Source: Branchiostoma lanceolatum (lineage: Eukaryota > Chordata > Leptocardii > Amphioxiformes > Branchiostomatidae). From it: a stretch of 64,000 bases of DNA. The notes under the pieces were generated by a model. The model was not told where the DNA came from, made no database searches, and saw nothing but the letters and a program-made list of their open reading frames with translations. Shown piece by piece: positions 1 to 10,429 of the stretch (position 1 is its first letter; each line of letters begins with the position of its first letter). The stretch is from NCBI RefSeq assembly GCF_035083965.1, contig NC_089730.1, positions 21,034,027 to 21,098,026 of the forward strand, read 5' to 3'. The position numbers were made by a program, and so were the translations under genes.

Positions 1-75
1 AGTTACTTCCTCCTCTTCATCAACTTCTTCTTCAAGGCTTACGTCACCACGTCTCCAAGAAGCAAGAAGGAATAA
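1..75 (+). CDS. ELOVL6-like elongase, last-exon fragment (copy A, partial)
   Basis: The first 24 codons of the window read SYFLLFINFFFKAYV... and end ...SPRSKKE then TAA at 73-75. This matches the C-terminal end of the last exon of the two complete elongase genes downstream (YFVLFLNFF...RIKKE and YLLLFLHFF...RPKKE). Only the 3' end of the gene lies in the window; the other exons must be to the left. The terminal lysine-rich KKE is a dilysine-like ER-retention signal, as is usual in this family. Downstream the same coding end is repeated in decaying form. Confidence is high for the family and low for whether the gene is functional. Confidence 0.75.
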   Translation, partial: SYFLLFINFFFKAYVTTSPRSKKE

Positions 76-300
76 GGACATGCAAATTGTCTTTATTCAA
101 TTTCTTCTTTTTGTCAACTTCTTCTACAAGTCTTATGTCACCGAATCTCCAAGAAGCAAGAAGGAATTAGGACATACCGGTTGTCTTTAGTTATAATTAC
201 TTCTTCGTCAACTTCTTCTACAAGTGTCCAAGAGGCAAGAGAAGGAATACGGACATGCCGTCTGTCTTAGATAATAATTACTTCTCAACGGTAACTTGTT
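21..300 (+). repeat. Tandem decaying copies of the elongase A coding end plus 3' flank
   Basis: About four units of roughly 85-95 bp, beginning near 21, 116, 210 and 292. Each repeats AACTTCTTCTACAAG, the (CT)CCAAGAAGCAAGAAGGAAT block that encodes the last residues, and a short 3' flank with GGACAT. The first unit is the real end of the gene; later ones carry substitutions in the stop codon and frame. Confidence 0.75.
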
Positions 301-440
301 CTGCAAGTCTTACGCATTAAAGTCTCCAAGAAGCGGATCTAGGAAGAAGGACATGTCTAATATATCAAATACAACTAGATATGCCCTTCTTCCTAGATCC
401 TTATTGCTTCTTGGAGACTTAAAGACGCAAGACTTACAGA
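300..440. repeat. Inverted repeat (foldback) of elongase-A 3' repeat unit
   Basis: The arm 300-354 is matched in reverse complement by 382-440 with few mismatches and small gaps. Both arms contain the CTCCAAGAAGC...GGATCTAGGAAGAAGG block. The spacer is about 27 bp, so the region could form a long hairpin. It is built from the same unit as the tandem array to its left. A 17-bp direct duplication (TTTCTAGGGAGTTTCTTG) follows at about 481-516. Confidence 0.7.
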
Positions 441-539
441 AGAAGTTAATATGTATATTTTCTAAAATTTCATGTCTTCTGTTTCTAGGGAGTTTCTTGT
501 TGTTTCTAGGGAGTTTCTTGTTGTAAAAGATGCTCCTTT

Positions 540-2560
540 TTTACGAGTATTCACTTTTTTTTGTATGAATGATGTGGTGAAAAATAAAAGAATAAAAGAC
601 GACGCGTTCAGTGGTCTTCTGCTGCATGTGACTGACTCGGAAACTGATGACACACAGCCTAGGGGAAAACAATCTTATATTTTTCCGGTTACCCAGCCGA
701 CCCTAGCAAAGGCCTGCCCAGCCTAGCTTTTAGTTGTTCTTCTTTGTTCAGTTTATTAATATACTTGTGCTTGTACAATGTATATGTCACAGTAGAGATT
801 GGAATTTAGGCGACTCTGGAGTTCTATTAGTAGCGTTAGAGGGTGGAATTCCTAGGACTAGGACTATTCCAGATTCTCCTACATGTATTTGCGGGGCTCA
901 TAGACGAATTCTATGTCAATTGGGGGGGGGGGGGCGTCTATTTGTTACCGGGAACCGCGTTGATTTTACGTCCACGTTAAATTAAATCGGGGTCCCGGCC
1001 GGGCCCCAAAACAGCCCATAGCCGCATGGCCACGGGGCCACGTAGGGGTCACGTCCGAAAGTGCCAAAACAGACTAGTCCGTGAACTACCCGGTAGGGGC
1101 CCTTTTTCCAACTGGGACCTAAGCATTACAATTGCGTGCAGTAAACGTTGTGTCGCAAGTATTTCGAACCCTGAGAATATCATGATTGTAATTTTCATCA
1201 TGGTCATGAATATGAAAATTATTCAAATAGCCAGCCTCAGACAATCAACACCCCCGTGTACGTACATGTAAGACTGATCTTGGGTTGTTTGTCACACGGC
1301 ATTACGGATAAGCTACCAACGGACGCACCCTACAAGACTGATAACCTCAACCGGCGCCAGAGGCATTCTACACGTTTGAGTTCCTGCCCAAATAGGTATG
1401 TTTTTGCCAGTGGATACTTATTAAAACCCTAGACCTACTGAGCCCGAAATTGTCGGTTTGCAATGCTCGTTTTGTTTGCTGTAGCTAGCCCTGACAATTG
1501 TCGGGTTGAGGGTATTTCGAGAATTCTTACGTTGCATAATGTTGTAAAGCAAAGTAATTAAAAATGAGCAATATCAAACTGGTACCCTTTGTTTCAAAGA
1601 TGCCTGGGCACTTCAGCAGTGGTGGTATATTTTTGCACTGGATATCCAGCAGGGCAAGGGCTAAAGATAAATGTGTTTTGTAGACCGTTTTTTTAATTCA
1701 ATAATCACGCTTCAATTCTCCAAGCAGAAAAGGTTTTGACGTTCTCTAACTGCTATCAAATGCTTTGGTCCCATTTCCAATCCGGGTCCCGGCAAGGCAG
1801 CTTGTGGGAACGAAAAATAAAAGACAACGAAATGCACAGAACGTAAATGATTACTACTAACCATACATTGAGTACTTTCTTGACATGTATTTTTTATTTT
1901 AATTTCTACTTTTCGCAATGGGACCAATATTTTTTATTTTAATTTCTACTTGTCGCAATGGGACCAAAGCATTAGAGTAGATAGCTTCTAGAGAAGACAG
2001 GCCGTCAGAAAACATCACCATCAACTGTCATAACATTGTAACAGTGGATGTCTTAAGTGTGTGGGAGGACAACTTGTAAAGGTGCCTAAGCACCTGAGCA
2101 AAAAGAGTAAACAAAATTCAAACAGCCAGCTTCAGACAATCAACACAACCACGTCACTCTTACCACAGCAATCAAAACTGTTTGTTACGCCCTGTAAAGT
2201 AACAATTACCGGAGCACGTATTCTAGCATGGGCATAGGCCACTGAATTTTTGTTGAAATCGTGGTTGCTTTGTTCACACACTTCACAAACATTATATTCT
2301 GTCCGCTGACAGGGCCCGGGGTTCCCGACAATCATACACTAAGCAAACTGTCCTGTTATTTTTGTTGTTGATGAGAAGGCACGTAGTCCGGCATCAGAAT
2401 TAGTCACCTCACTGAAAATGGAGGTATAGTCTTGGGTGCGCTTGTAGTTCGGCGCGTGTATGTGGTTCCGGCGCAATATGATGAATATCTCAATAACGGT
2501 CTGAGCGGTTGCAATGTTTTTTTGTTTGTGGGTAGTTGTTGTGACCCTAAAGATGCAGGT
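540..2560. other. Intergenic, no supported gene; one MITE-like element
   Basis: Short open frames here lack codon bias, domains or splice context. The stretch contains a poly-G run near 921-932 and a GC-rich patch around 985-1100. I see no RNA gene. Confidence 0.5.
1743..2000. mobile_element. MITE-like element with terminal inverted repeats
   Basis: The left end CTCTAACTGCTATCAAATGC followed by TTTGGTCCCATT is mirrored at 1956-1999 (AATGGGACCAAAGCATTAGAG...). No coding capacity is present. Inside it, a 42-bp segment around ATTTTTTATTTTAATTTCTACT is directly duplicated (about 1889-1966). Confidence 0.6.
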
Positions 2561-2584
2561 AGCTTTTGAGATTCCTTGTGGCTG

Positions 2585-3535
2585 ATCTTGGTACAGCAGT
2601 ACTATTTTCGATTTTCGTATCTCTAGTTATGGACATGCTGTGGCTTCAAATTTGTGTGTGGCAGATAGCTTTTGATGTAAGTAAGAAGTGGTGTAGGTTT
2701 GGGTGCCCTAACTGGAACCGTAGTGGAATTTTGTTTAAAAACATTTCCAAGTGCATAACAAAGTATAGACGTATGTCAATGTCATTAGGTATGCAGGTAT
2801 CTTATACAGAGACTTGCACAACAAAATGCAAATATAAACCTAATTTGCAAAATCAATTATGAAAATCTAGTTTTTATTTTTTTCGGTTCCGATTTGTTTG
2901 GTTTGTTATCTTAAGATAGGTAAAACCGAATGCTAATATACGTTGAGGGTAGATGTTAAAGGTGCACGTCGATATTGGGCTTCCTGGTGGACAACCTTGG
3001 TACGGCAGCGGCATTGACGGTTTCGTATCTCAGATCATGGACATGCTGTGGTCGTTGGTAGTAGTTCTTGATGTGTTAGAAAGGTGGTGTAGGCTTGGGC
3101 CCCCTAGCAGGTTTCTCTGAAACTGCAGGGATATTATCGTTAAATCATCAAAGGAGGATATCATAACAAAGGATTTTAATGATTTTTGGTGTGCAGATAT
3201 CTTACACAGAGTTGTAGCATTATGAACTCTCGAAATTCAAGTCACAGAGTCGGTGTGTCTCCTGGTGGCCGACGGCACTGACGGTTTCGTATCTTTGATC
3301 ATGGACATGATGTGGTCCTGATGGTGGGAGATATAGTTCTTGATGTGTGGGAAAGGTGGTGTAGGTTTGGGCCCCCTACCAGATTTCTCTAAAACTGCAG
3401 GGGCGTTATAGTTAAATCATCTAAGGAGGGTATCATAACAAAGGTAAGAAGGATTTCAATGATATTTGGTATGCAGATGTCTTACACAGAGACGTAGCAT
3501 TATGTACTCGAGAGATCCAAGACACAGAGTCAGTG
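2585..3535 (+). repeat. Three diverged tandem copies of the LRR gene 5' flank
   Basis: Blocks at about 2590-2850, 3000-3240 and 3275-3530 share the same order of motifs: CGTATCTC...ATGGACATG, TTCTTGATGTGT...AGGTGGTGTAGG, GGGCCCCCTA, CATAACAAAGG, and TGCAGAT(G/A)TCTTACACAGAG. The third copy abuts the probable acceptor of the LRR gene. These are duplicated 5' non-coding or promoter-proximal sequences; no ORF is conserved through them. Confidence 0.65.
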
Positions 3536-3581
3536 TGGTTTTACAGAGAAGCTTCTTGTTCTCTTCAGGTGGCAGGACACC

Positions 3582-6218
3582 ATGGGAAGAAAGCTGCGAC
3601 ACCTGCTGATTTTCCTTCTCATCATCCTGAAGGAGCCCAACATACCAGAAGCTGGCTGCAGCTGTGCAACATCATCACGCTGCGCATGCGCCAACCAGGG
3701 CCTCACCAGCATCCCTCAGAACCTCCCAACATCCGCCCGTCAGTTAGATCTGAGGTTTAACCAGATAATCAGTATTCAGCCTGGTGCATTTGTAAATCTA
3801 CTGCGGCTGCAATCGTTGTACCTGGGCTCCAACAAAATAACAATGATTCAGGCAGATGCATTCCAAAATCTATGCCAACTACAGCGGTTATACCTGCCCC
3901 GAAACCAAATTGCAGTGATTCAGCCTGGTTCACTTGCAAATTTACCTGGACTCAAAGAGTTGAACCTGTCTTTCAACCAGATTACAGGCATCCAGCCAGA
4001 AATATTCGCAAATCTACCCAACCTCCAAGCGTTGTGGCTGTCAAACAACCAGATAGCAAATATTCCGGCGAGTACATTTGCAACTCTAAGCCGGCTTGAC
4101 CAGTTGGAACTGTCCAACAACAAGATAATAATGATTCAGCCAAAAACGTTTGAAAATCTACCCCGACTTAAAAAGTTGTGGCTGGAAAAAATCCATTTAA
4201 CAATGATCCAGCCTGGTTTGTTCAAAAATCTAATCCTCCTTGAAATGCTAACGCTGAATGAGAACAACATAAAAAAGATTCAGGCTGGTATCTTTGCAAA
4301 TCTACTCCAGCTACAACATTTGTACCTGTCTAACAACCAAATAACAACGATTCAATCAGGTCTATTTGAAAATCTACCCCAGTTACAAGAGTTGCACCTG
4401 TCCTTCAACCAGATAAGAGTAATTCAGCCGGGTGCATTTTTAAATCTGCCAAAGCTAAAATTTGTGAATCTTCGGTCAAACAAGATGTCTGCCATTCCCC
4501 CTTCAGTTTATGGCTTGTTGGCATCTATTCGTGCCGTAAATTTTGGCAAGAACCCCTGGCAATGTGACTGTAGGATGGCTCCCCTCAGGCTAGACATTGC
4601 TAGGTTCTCCTTCTTTAAACACGATATGATCTGTGCCAAGCCCCCACAATTGAAGGGGCAGAAGCTTGCAGACGTTAATCCTGAAGAAATGATATGTAAA
4701 GAGCAAACCATATCAACACTGCCTGTTGATAATCAAACCCCATTCCCTTCATCTGCAGTGTCAACATCTTCTTTTGACCACACAGAAAGCACAGCTGGCC
4801 CAACCGTACAACCTGCAGTGCCAACATCTTCTTTTGGCCACACAGAAAGCACTGCTGCCCCAACAGAACAACCTGCGGTGCCAACATCTTCTTTTGGCCA
4901 CACAGAAAGCAATACTGGCCCAACAGCACGTTCTGTACGCTTCACAAAGCCCCGTCATGGCCCGTTAGAAAGTGCTAACAATTGCTACAATGGCGTCGTC
5001 TCCTCTCTCTATCCCTGGTACTTTAGACGCAATACTGGCCTAACGGCAGATTATGCAGGCAAAACAAGCCAGACAAAAGCAACACCAATTAATCACATTG
5101 AAATCAGCAGTTCCCCCTTACCTGTTGTCATTGCCTCTGTCTGTGCATCGGTAGCTGGCATTGTCCTGATTGGCAGCATCATTCTCACAATCTGGTACAA
5201 AAGGAGGACCAGGCATTCGCCTTTGGCAGTAAATCCCAATGTTGTTGGTAGCAAGACAAACACAGCAGTTTCTGCAATGACCAGTGGTCATGATCCCCAG
5301 TATGAAGATATTGACAATCTTCATAATCAGGCAGGGCAGAGTCAGTCTCAGGCCAATATTCAATCTCTGACAATTGGAAATCTATCACATAAAGAAGTGC
5401 TAGCTGCCTTAAAGCCAAATCCTATGTATGCAGGTGTAGGAACACCACCAAAAGACCCAACTTCTACAAGTGTTCATGATCAGACAGGGCATGGCCAGTC
5501 TCAGGCCATCACTGAATCAAACAAACACACACCCGCTGTAGCGGCCAGTGGTCACAATTACTGGTATAAAGATGCGAACCAACATAATCATACAGGAATG
5601 GGTCAGTCTCAGGCCGTTACTGCATGCATGGATGCTAGAAATCTATCTTATGGCGCAGGGCTTACAACCTCAAAACAGAATTCTCTGTACAAAGTTGTGG
5701 GTCAGTATCAGGCCATCATCAAACCCAACACAAACGCCACAGCTGCTGTAGTGACCAGTGGTCATGATCAGACAGGACAGGGCCAGTCTCAAACCGTCAC
5801 TAAACCCAACACAAACACCACAGCTACTGTAGTGACCAGTGGTCATGATCAGACAGGGCAGGGTCAGTCTCAAACCGTCACTGAACCCAACACAAACACC
5901 ACAGCTGCTGTAGTGACCAGTGGCCATGATCAGACAGGGCAGGGCCAGTCTCAGGCCATGACTGAATCAAACAAACACACCACAGCTGCTGTAGTGACCA
6001 GTAGTCATGATGGGACGGGCAAGGACCAATCTCAGACCATCACTGAACCCAACACAAACACCACAGCTACTGTAGTGACCAGTGGTCATGATCACCAGTA
6101 TGAAGATATGGACCAACATAATCAAACAAAGCAGGGTCAGTCTCAGGTGACTGTCCCTGGAACCGAAACAAACATCACCGCTGATGTAGTGACCAGTGGT
6201 CGTGATCAGACAGGGTAG
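3582..6218 (+). CDS. LRR single-pass transmembrane receptor with repeat-rich cytoplasmic tail
   Basis: This 878-aa protein lies in one coding exon. An acceptor-like CTTGTTCTCTTCAG at 3557-3570 suggests a 5' UTR intron just before the ATG (ACACCATGGG context). The order is: signal peptide (about 1-25), Cys-rich LRRNT (CSCATSS..CAC), eleven 24-residue LRRs (consensus LxxLxLSxNQIxxIQPGxFxNLPxL, about 50-315), LRRCT beginning NPWQCDC and ending about residue 373, a Thr/Ser mucin-like stalk with three 20-residue repeats (TSSFGHTES), one membrane helix (about 514-537, LPVVIASVCASVAGIVLIG) followed by KRR, and a 340-residue tail. The tail has four to five exact 27-residue units with VVTSGHDQTGQGQSQ plus YEDID and YEDM motifs that could be phosphotyrosine sites. 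Large lancelet families of LRR receptors are known and are often linked to immunity or adhesion. Ligand and function here are unknown. Confidence 0.85.
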   Translation: MGRKLRHLLIFLLIILKEPNIPEAGCSCATSSRCACANQGLTSIPQNLPTSARQLDLRFNQIISIQPGAFVNLLRLQSLYLGSNKITMIQADAFQNLCQLQRLYLPRNQIAVIQPGSLANLPGLKELNLSFNQITGIQPEIFANLPNLQALWLSNNQIANIPASTFATLSRLDQLELSNNKIIMIQPKTFENLPRLKKLWLEKIHLTMIQPGLFKNLILLEMLTLNENNIKKIQAGIFANLLQLQHLYLSNNQITTIQSGLFENLPQLQELHLSFNQIRVIQPGAFLNLPKLKFVNLRSNKMSAIPPSVYGLLASIRAVNFGKNPWQCDCRMAPLRLDIARFSFFKHDMICAKPPQLKGQKLADVNPEEMICKEQTISTLPVDNQTPFPSSAVSTSSFDHTESTAGPTVQPAVPTSSFGHTESTAAPTEQPAVPTSSFGHTESNTGPTARSVRFTKPRHGPLESANNCYNGVVSSLYPWYFRRNTGLTADYAGKTSQTKATPINHIEISSSPLPVVIASVCASVAGIVLIGSIILTIWYKRRTRHSPLAVNPNVVGSKTNTAVSAMTSGHDPQYEDIDNLHNQAGQSQSQANIQSLTIGNLSHKEVLAALKPNPMYAGVGTPPKDPTSTSVHDQTGHGQSQAITESNKHTPAVAASGHNYWYKDANQHNHTGMGQSQAVTACMDARNLSYGAGLTTSKQNSLYKVVGQYQAIIKPNTNATAAVVTSGHDQTGQGQSQTVTKPNTNTTATVVTSGHDQTGQGQSQTVTEPNTNTTAAVVTSGHDQTGQGQSQAMTESNKHTTAAVVTSSHDGTGKDQSQTITEPNTNTTATVVTSGHDHQYEDMDQHNQTKQGQSQVTVPGTETNITADVVTSGRDQTG
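5716..6215 (+). repeat. 81-bp coding minisatellite in the LRR receptor tail
   Basis: The block GTAGTGACCAGTGGTCATGA recurs with GTGACC starting at 5751, 5832, 5913, 5994 and 6075, an exact 81-bp (27-codon) period, and again near 6188. The reading frame stays open throughout, so copy-number changes would lengthen or shorten the cytoplasmic tail without frameshift. Confidence 0.85.
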
Positions 6219-6475
6219 GGTCAGTCTAAGCTTAAGGGTAACACGCAGTACCTTAAAGATGACCATGAAAGCTATCAGTTAACGAGCATACTGCATTCGA
6301 GCCATATTCTCATGACCCAAAATATACAGCAATGGCCAATGGTCATGATCAGACAGAGCAGGGTTAATATCAGGCTATTATAAACGTTCAATCTCTGAGA
6401 ATTGAAAAACAAAATCAATCACATAACGTGCTGGCAGCCTTACAGCCAAATAGGCGGTGTACGTAAGTATTTGAT
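6219..6475 (+). pseudogene. Relic of further LRR-receptor tail sequence beyond the stop
   Basis: The stop TAG at 6216-6218 sits where sister repeat units have CAG (GACAGGGCAGGGTCAGTCT), so a single C-to-T change explains it. Read-through continues about 50 codons (GQSKLKGNTQYLKDDHESYQ...). After a frame change, 6382-6465 reads QSLRIEKQNQSHNVLAALQPN, a decayed match of tail residues QSLTIGNLSHKEVLAALKPN encoded at about 5361-5421. The ancestral tail was therefore longer, or a tail module was duplicated here. Confidence 0.6.
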
Positions 6476-6479
6476 AAAA

Positions 6480-9180
6480 CTGAAATATAATTGAGGGATC
6501 CTTGGGGACAACAGAGAGTATGCAAAGATGATTGAGAGATCTTTAAAAGATCTTGGAGATCAATGGTCACTCGCGGAGTTGAATGTTGGACACTAAAAGT
6601 TGTCATACTTATGTGGAACCACCCCTAACGTCTAAAGGTACAGGCAACCCTAAATTTAATCAAAGGCCCATTTTTTTATGATGACATACGCTGCTAGTAT
6701 CTAATACTAACGTTACCTGTAGTTTGTAAATGCATTCGAGTACTAGGTGACTTATTTTCGTGGTAGGGAGAAAATGAAGTGTTCGTGAGGGTGTTCAGTT
6801 CGTGGTTGAAACAAGGTCAAGATAGGCAGAAGACAGAACGTGTTGGTTTAAAGTTGGCGGTGAAAGGTTTACCGCGTATACATTGAACATCAAACCACAG
6901 GAACTCTTACACCTCTGAAAGTTATACCCACCGGTACCATGAAATTATCTTTGAAATATGATGTCCATTGAAAGGTAAAAACAAGTCCTGTAATTTTGTA
7001 GGCCCCAAAATTAAGGGTTGGGTAAAATTAATCACAATGTATATATTAGTAAGAAGTTTGTGGAGACTGCAGTTCAAAGCTGTTGTTGTAATGGACCTAG
7101 ATGATACTTTAAATCTATGTAAAGAATCAAAAGCTATAAAGACACATGGCTAAGATATTAACTCCAAGCTACATAAAACTGTAACACCGGAATATTTGCT
7201 GAAATTGTTGTTTTGGGAATTACAATTACAATTTTGGAAAAGATAGCTGAAACTAAAGGTTTAGTGTATGATCCTACAGTGGCTTTTTCCCCGTAATAAT
7301 CGAAACGTTGTATAAGATCAGATGACAATCTACCATGTGCATTCATTGTCCTTACTGATCATTGCTCATCCAAGAACAAGGAGTGTTTTTTTTTTCATTC
7401 TGAGTAAAGTGCGAACAAGTTTGAAAATCTAGTACAAGTAGCAAAGCAAAGTACCAAAGTATTAAATATACAGATTACCAGGCTGTTACATTTCGACATT
7501 GTGACCATCATGTATCTAGTGCTGATTTTTTTTCAAAATGAATGCGATCTTTACACCAGTAGTACCGGAAGTAGCTTTTTTTCCCTTTTTTGGTATTGTC
7601 AACTTCAAGATTCTGGTTATATCGTTAACGATTTCTGTGATAGGAATCAGACACAGAGAGAAACAAGAAGTAGTTTGTTGTACTGGTCGTGTTAACACCT
7701 ACGACATGCCATAGAATGAAATAAAATACTTACAAAGTTATCATAAATGTTTTAGTTTTACTAGGCAACATTTTGTTCAGGACAATGTGACCAGTTTTGA
7801 CGCAGAGATCCCACTATGGGGGTCTTTTAAGGAAACAAAGAAAAAACTACATGACGTAGATTGTTGTGTTCAGTACATATTTATTGCACCGATTCATGTT
7901 AGCAACATATTGACATTGTTAAAATGTCAATCTTTATCAATTACTTTTATTCATTTATTTGCTTCTCTCGTTAGAGAAACACCAGCGTGAATTGAGCAGA
8001 AAAAATACGAAGATGGTTATTTATTTTTTTAATCATTTATTTCAGTCATGAACTGTTCCATAGTAAAATATCAATACTGATATGTAGAAACAACATTTAT
8101 GAATACTAACAAACATAGCAATATACGTACACAGGTACCTTTAGAGGTTATCATGGCCATTACGGCAGAATGAATCTGACTGAAGCACAGACTGTATAAT
8201 GATTTTAGAATGAGTGGAAAATCCGATGAAGAAAATGATAATAGTAAAGTTGCATAATTGAAAGATGAATCTTGTTTCCAGGGAAGACTTGCTCAAATCT
8301 TAGGAGAAACAGTAAAAGGAAATATTTATTTTAATAACATAGACATTGCATGCATCTGTGTGACTACTGCGAGATGAGCTTAAAAAATAAACTACACGAA
8401 AAATGCACAGAAGCTAGTAAGAGTGTGCCTTCAAATCATTTTAAGTAGCTCCTTGTGGGAAAATTTCGAAAGTCCTGATTTTTATAAGAGCTTCCCTGTC
8501 CACATTGAACAGAGTCGACGGGGGGCGACATAGGTTATCCTGCAGGCTCACGACCCGATGCTGCAGTCACGTGTCTCTGACGTCACGCCCAGGAAGTAGC
8601 AGTAGACGGATCCATTCCGTGAAGAATAGGGGTGTCTATATGATATATATGTCAGTAATACATATAATCCTATTGGAAATGGGAGGAACGAATCATAGTT
8701 CCACAAATATCCGGGAACACAAACAAACAGACGCACACACACCAAAGACACACCAAAATGTATACCTCCATTTTTCATTGAGGTAATAAGCTTTTTGCTC
8801 TGTAAATTTGAAACACTTGAGAAGAGAAGAATAGACTCTGCACTAACCACTAGGTTTGCACATAACAATATGTCTCGACTACATCAGAACGCACTGCGAC
8901 TCTGGACAATCTGCAGAAACAACAAGGACACAACACTGTAGGTCACTTGGCTACGATCAACTGCTTCCAAACACTCACTACTGTACTGTATTTGCTGTCA
9001 AATTCTGGATGTATTGTCGAAAGCCTAAGAAAAATAGGTCAAAGCATGCTAGGTGTATTTTTAGAAAGTCTTCATTGTTCTGGCTAGACGATATGACCTT
9101 TGTGTGACATTTGTGTTCGAATGTGTCAAACCTGATATCGTCTGACCTCTCTATGACCTCAGGTTTCTCTAGTCTTAACA
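6480..9180. other. Intergenic, AT-rich, no supported gene
   Basis: No ORF with domain or codon evidence. About 6755-6875 contains words (GCGGTGAAAGGTTTACCGCG, TTCGTGGT) resembling the 'GCGGTGGTTTTA' MITE family seen intact at 11347. The remainder shows no structure I can name. Confidence 0.5.
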
Positions 9181-9189
9181 TTCCCCAAA

Positions 9190-9335
9190 TATCCAAGCAG
9201 ATGTGGGGGAAAGATAGTAACCTTTTTTGTTCGTCGGGCTGCTCTAATAGTCCCTCCCCATAGAGACTGTCAGAGAAGCCCAGCCGCCGGAAAAAAGGTA
9301 CGATTCTTTCCTCCCAACATCTGCTTGGAGAGTAA
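9190..9335. mobile_element. Possible short TIR element
   Basis: CCAAGCAGATGTGGGGGAAAGA near 9192 is mirrored by TCTTTCCTCCCAACATCTGC(TTGG) at 9307-9330. The inner sequence has no coding content. It overlaps a 131-codon open frame on the minus strand that I regard as spurious. Confidence 0.45.
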
Positions 9336-9562
9336 ACGTGCCCCACATTCTTGAACCGAGCCAGTGAGGCCACTCCCCTGTTTGCACTACTGGCCTACTC
9401 ACCGCATGTTAAGGAGTTCAGCAAACGTTCGGGGTCAACAACAAGCGCCTCAAGCTGACTGCACGATAAGGGTTACGCTGAAGCCGGTCTGTGATCAGTT
9501 CGGCCTTGTTACCGTATCAGATCTAAAGCGGACCAACTTCTCCGAGTATTGAAGGTAAGCAT

Positions 9563-9720
9563 GGGTTTACATTCACGTTTCCGAAGTCGACTCGGGACTG
9601 TGTGTGAGGAGCTTAAGGCTGCTCAAGTGCAGTTTTCTTACTAGAGAATTTTACTTGAGGGGCCAGGGTTCTCCTAATGCACAGTCTTGGGCCGACTCCC
9701 GTCCAAGTGAACTAAAAGAC
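9563..9720. mobile_element. MITE-like element, family shared with 24352-24511
   Basis: Starts GGGTTTACATTCACGTTTCC(GAAGTCGACTCG) and continues GTGTGAGGAGCTTAAGGCTG(CTCAAGTG). The copy at 24352-24511 has GTGCGAGGAGCTTCAGGCTG(CTCAAGTG) and clear terminal inverted repeats. The right end is only approximate in this copy. Confidence 0.55.
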
Positions 9721-9859
9721 GTCACATTGTGTAAATCGGGCCTAAGTGGCAGAGATACGGGTACCCCCGGTGTGTGTGCCGCACGTGCGAGGCACAGTGT
9801 ATGTGACGTGGGGTTTAAGGTTTATCTTGGTAAGGGGGTGGGGTGGGGGGCGTTGGGCG

Positions 9860-10390
9860 GCGGTTATCAAGGTCAAGATCTGACACAAAGGCAAACCTAA
9901 CACGTGGGCTTTTCAAGATAGTATCATCGTCTGGGTTTAACACGAGTGCATTCAAGTATTGTTTTTGATTATGTTATTGAATGGGAGACTATAAGTGAGA
10001 CTGTATTTGATCATCTATATAGGTTAGAGGTCAGGATCTGTAACGGGGGGGTGAGGTCATGGTCACACAAAGGCGAACCACACACGTAGAGGAGTAGTCA
10101 AGCTTGTATCGTTCTGTCAGCGTTAAAGAGAATACATTCACGTAAATTGTTTCCAGTTCTTTTATACAATGGTAGACTGTACTTGATAAATAGGTCAGAA
10201 TATATAAATGGGGAGGGGTAGTGGTGATGTCACGGTCGCACAAAGGCCAACCCCACAGGTGGACTTGTCAAACTTGTATCGTTTTGTCAGTGTTACTTGA
10301 CAGAGTAGCTTCAAGTTGACAGAGTGTTATTCACGCACGTAATGCTTTCAATCTCTTTGTAGCATTATGAATGGGGCAGGCTGTGTGTAC
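9860..10390 (+). repeat. Diverged tandem repeat, about 180-bp unit, three copies
   Basis: Units near 9870, 10045 and 10215 share GGTCA(C/A)...CACAAAGGC(A/G)AACC, CACGT...GGACTTGTCAAACTTGTATCG(TT) and TGTCAG(T/C)GTTA. The unit does not encode protein. Confidence 0.6.
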
Positions 10391-10429
10391 TCTGCACTCG
10401 GTGCATTGGAGAATGTATGACCTCATCCT

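Noticed and set aside
8978-9373. 131-codon minus-strand ORF
   Set aside because: No domain, no splice context, and it overlaps an apparent inverted-repeat element.
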